Shown here in pieces: positions 14,058 to 14,696 of a stretch of 14,696 bases of DNA. Source of the stretch: RGIG6904 sp024680835 (GTDB lineage: Bacteria; Bacillota; Clostridia; Lachnospirales; Lachnospiraceae). Below the pieces are notes generated by a model. The model was not told the DNA's origin and searched no databases. It was given only the letters and a program-made list of their open reading frames with translations. The DNA is taken from positions 1 through 14,696 of the forward strand of contig JAILBP010000219.1 in NCBI GenBank assembly GCA_024680835.1, read 5' to 3'. The translations under genes and the position numbers were made by a program. Within the stretch, counting starts at the first letter, position 1. Each line of letters begins with the position of its first letter.

Positions 14058-14157
14058 TATTTTGTTTAATGATTTCAATTACCGATACACACAGCTAACT
14101 GAATTTAAGCATGTGTTCATAAGAAATAACGACCGATAATTTCATTCGTCAATATAT
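14058..14157. repeat. ~100-bp element, copy 2 (inverted relative to copy 1)
   Basis: Read rightward, this sequence aligns along its whole length with copy 1 read leftward (11385 to 11286). Shared blocks include TTAATGAT-TCAAT, CG-TACAC, CTAAC, TGTTCA, AACG, TAATT and CGT-A-TATAT, with two small indels. ATTTCAATTACCG at 14072-14084 is also identical to 13 bases in the left arm of copy 1 (11241-11253). It ends just before the truncated rightward frame and lies upstream of the coiled-coil gene. Confidence 0.55.
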
Positions 14158-14190
14158 ATACTGCAAAAAACATAAAAAGGTTGCAGATGA

Positions 14191-14696
14191 GAAAATTTCG
14201 TCAAATCATGTTCAGTGTATCACAAAACACACGAAAATGCCACAAAAAACAGCAAAAATAAGCCCAGAACATTTATCCATGAGACAGACGAGAAGGCTTT
14301 CACTGATTACATCCAAAACGAAGGTACTCTGCAGGATCATATCCTGCAGTTCTCCACGGAAGAAGGCCGCCGCAAAACAGTAAACGGCGCAGTCTTTAAC
14401 GATTTTCACAAATATCTGTTTGATAATGACTTCTGGCCGTACAACATGCAGAACGATACGCTGTTTATGCTGCTGTACGACTGCGGCGGCAGGGACAAAT
14501 ACATCGACGCCGGTCTGGATGACATATTCAGAAGGCTGAGCGACAACCCTCCAAAGGGGCGCGTTGCGCAAAATGAATTTCTGGACACTGTTCTGAATAA
14601 CCTTCAGAGATTCGCGCCCTTTGATGAAGGTGTGAGAAAGCTCTGTGACTTTGTGGAATTTGCCATAGAGACCAACACCCGCGAGATCCAAAAGGA
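14191..14696 (+). pseudogene. Rightward coding frame without a clear start, cut by the window edge
   Basis: The frame opens right after a TGA at 14188-14190 and stays open to the end of the window (168 codons). From about 14265 it looks fully protein-like: FIHETDEKAFTDYI, FNDFHKYLFDNDFWPYN, LFMLLYDCGGRDKYIDAG, FLDTVLNNLQRFAPFDEG and CDFVEFAIETNTREI. No family was recognised. The first in-frame ATG is at 14446, far inside this sequence. The only earlier candidate is a GTG at 14215 without a Shine-Dalgarno. An ATG at 14237 in another frame opens MPQKTAKISPEHLSMRQT, so one frameshift in the A-rich stretch around 14243-14260 may have split the 5' end. It could be a damaged gene, or an intact one starting at GTG. 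The rest is outside the window. Confidence 0.5.

Noticed and set aside
14157..14164. TATACTGC at the right copy as a terminal inverted repeat matching copy 1
   Set aside because: It is in the wrong orientation for a terminal inverted repeat of copy 2, and eight bases are too few to rely on.
14237..14260. Programmed -1 frameshifting in the A-rich run
   Set aside because: The codon phasing does not give an X-XXY-YYZ slippery heptamer (codons are CCA CAA AAA ACA), and no downstream stimulator was evident. A plain indel or a GTG start is simpler.
14212..14691. A 159-codon minus-strand frame at the right edge
   Set aside because: The plus frame over the same bases reads as a normal protein with aromatic and acidic periodicity. 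The minus frame is Val/Phe/Cys-rich noise and lacks a ribosome binding site.

Overview
The window reads as a chromosomal segment of a Firmicute of class Clostridia, most likely a Lachnospiraceae-type gut or rumen bacterium. Three things point there. The left two-thirds is the Gram-positive cluster known from Bacillus as yaaO-tmk-yaaR-holB-yaaT-yabB-yabC, in the same order. The base composition is moderate. The truncated protein at the left edge starts like the multi-pass membrane sensors common in that family. The exact genus cannot be told from the sequence.

Positions 1-8214 form one long leftward (minus-strand) run of tightly packed genes. In transcription order: an AbiEi-type antitoxin/regulator, a 143-residue protein that looks like the C-terminal half of an AbiEii toxin, an Orn/Lys/Arg decarboxylase-family PLP enzyme, a guanylate-kinase-like P-loop kinase, YaaR, DNA polymerase III delta prime (holB), RicT with a very long charged tail, tRNA1(Val) adenine methyltransferase (trmN6), 16S rRNA methyltransferase RsmI, and the start of a membrane sensor cut by the window edge. 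Start/stop overlaps (ATGA, TGATG, 11 bases) at four junctions suggest translational coupling. Compared with B. subtilis, tmk is replaced by the guanylate-kinase-like gene, yabA and yazA are absent, and an AbiE-type pair is joined to the front of the run.

Positions 8215-11199 hold a rightward gene for a protein with an ArgR-like layout but without ArgR's Asp pair. It has a good sigma-A promoter, an 18-bp near-palindrome in its leader and a strong terminator. Opposite it lie a D-alanyl-D-alanine carboxypeptidase with a membrane anchor and basic C-terminal tail, and a GNAT acetyltransferase. Two identical 12-base extended -10 sequences sit between the last two.

Positions 11200-14696 look accessory. 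An 804-residue soluble coiled-coil protein of unknown function is flanked by two diverged, inverted copies of a ~100-bp element. The left copy is part of a 159-bp imperfect hairpin with matching ends. Beyond the right copy lies a rightward coding frame that runs off the window and has no convincing start codon, so its 5' end may be damaged. No rRNA, tRNA, CRISPR array or recognisable transposase gene was seen.
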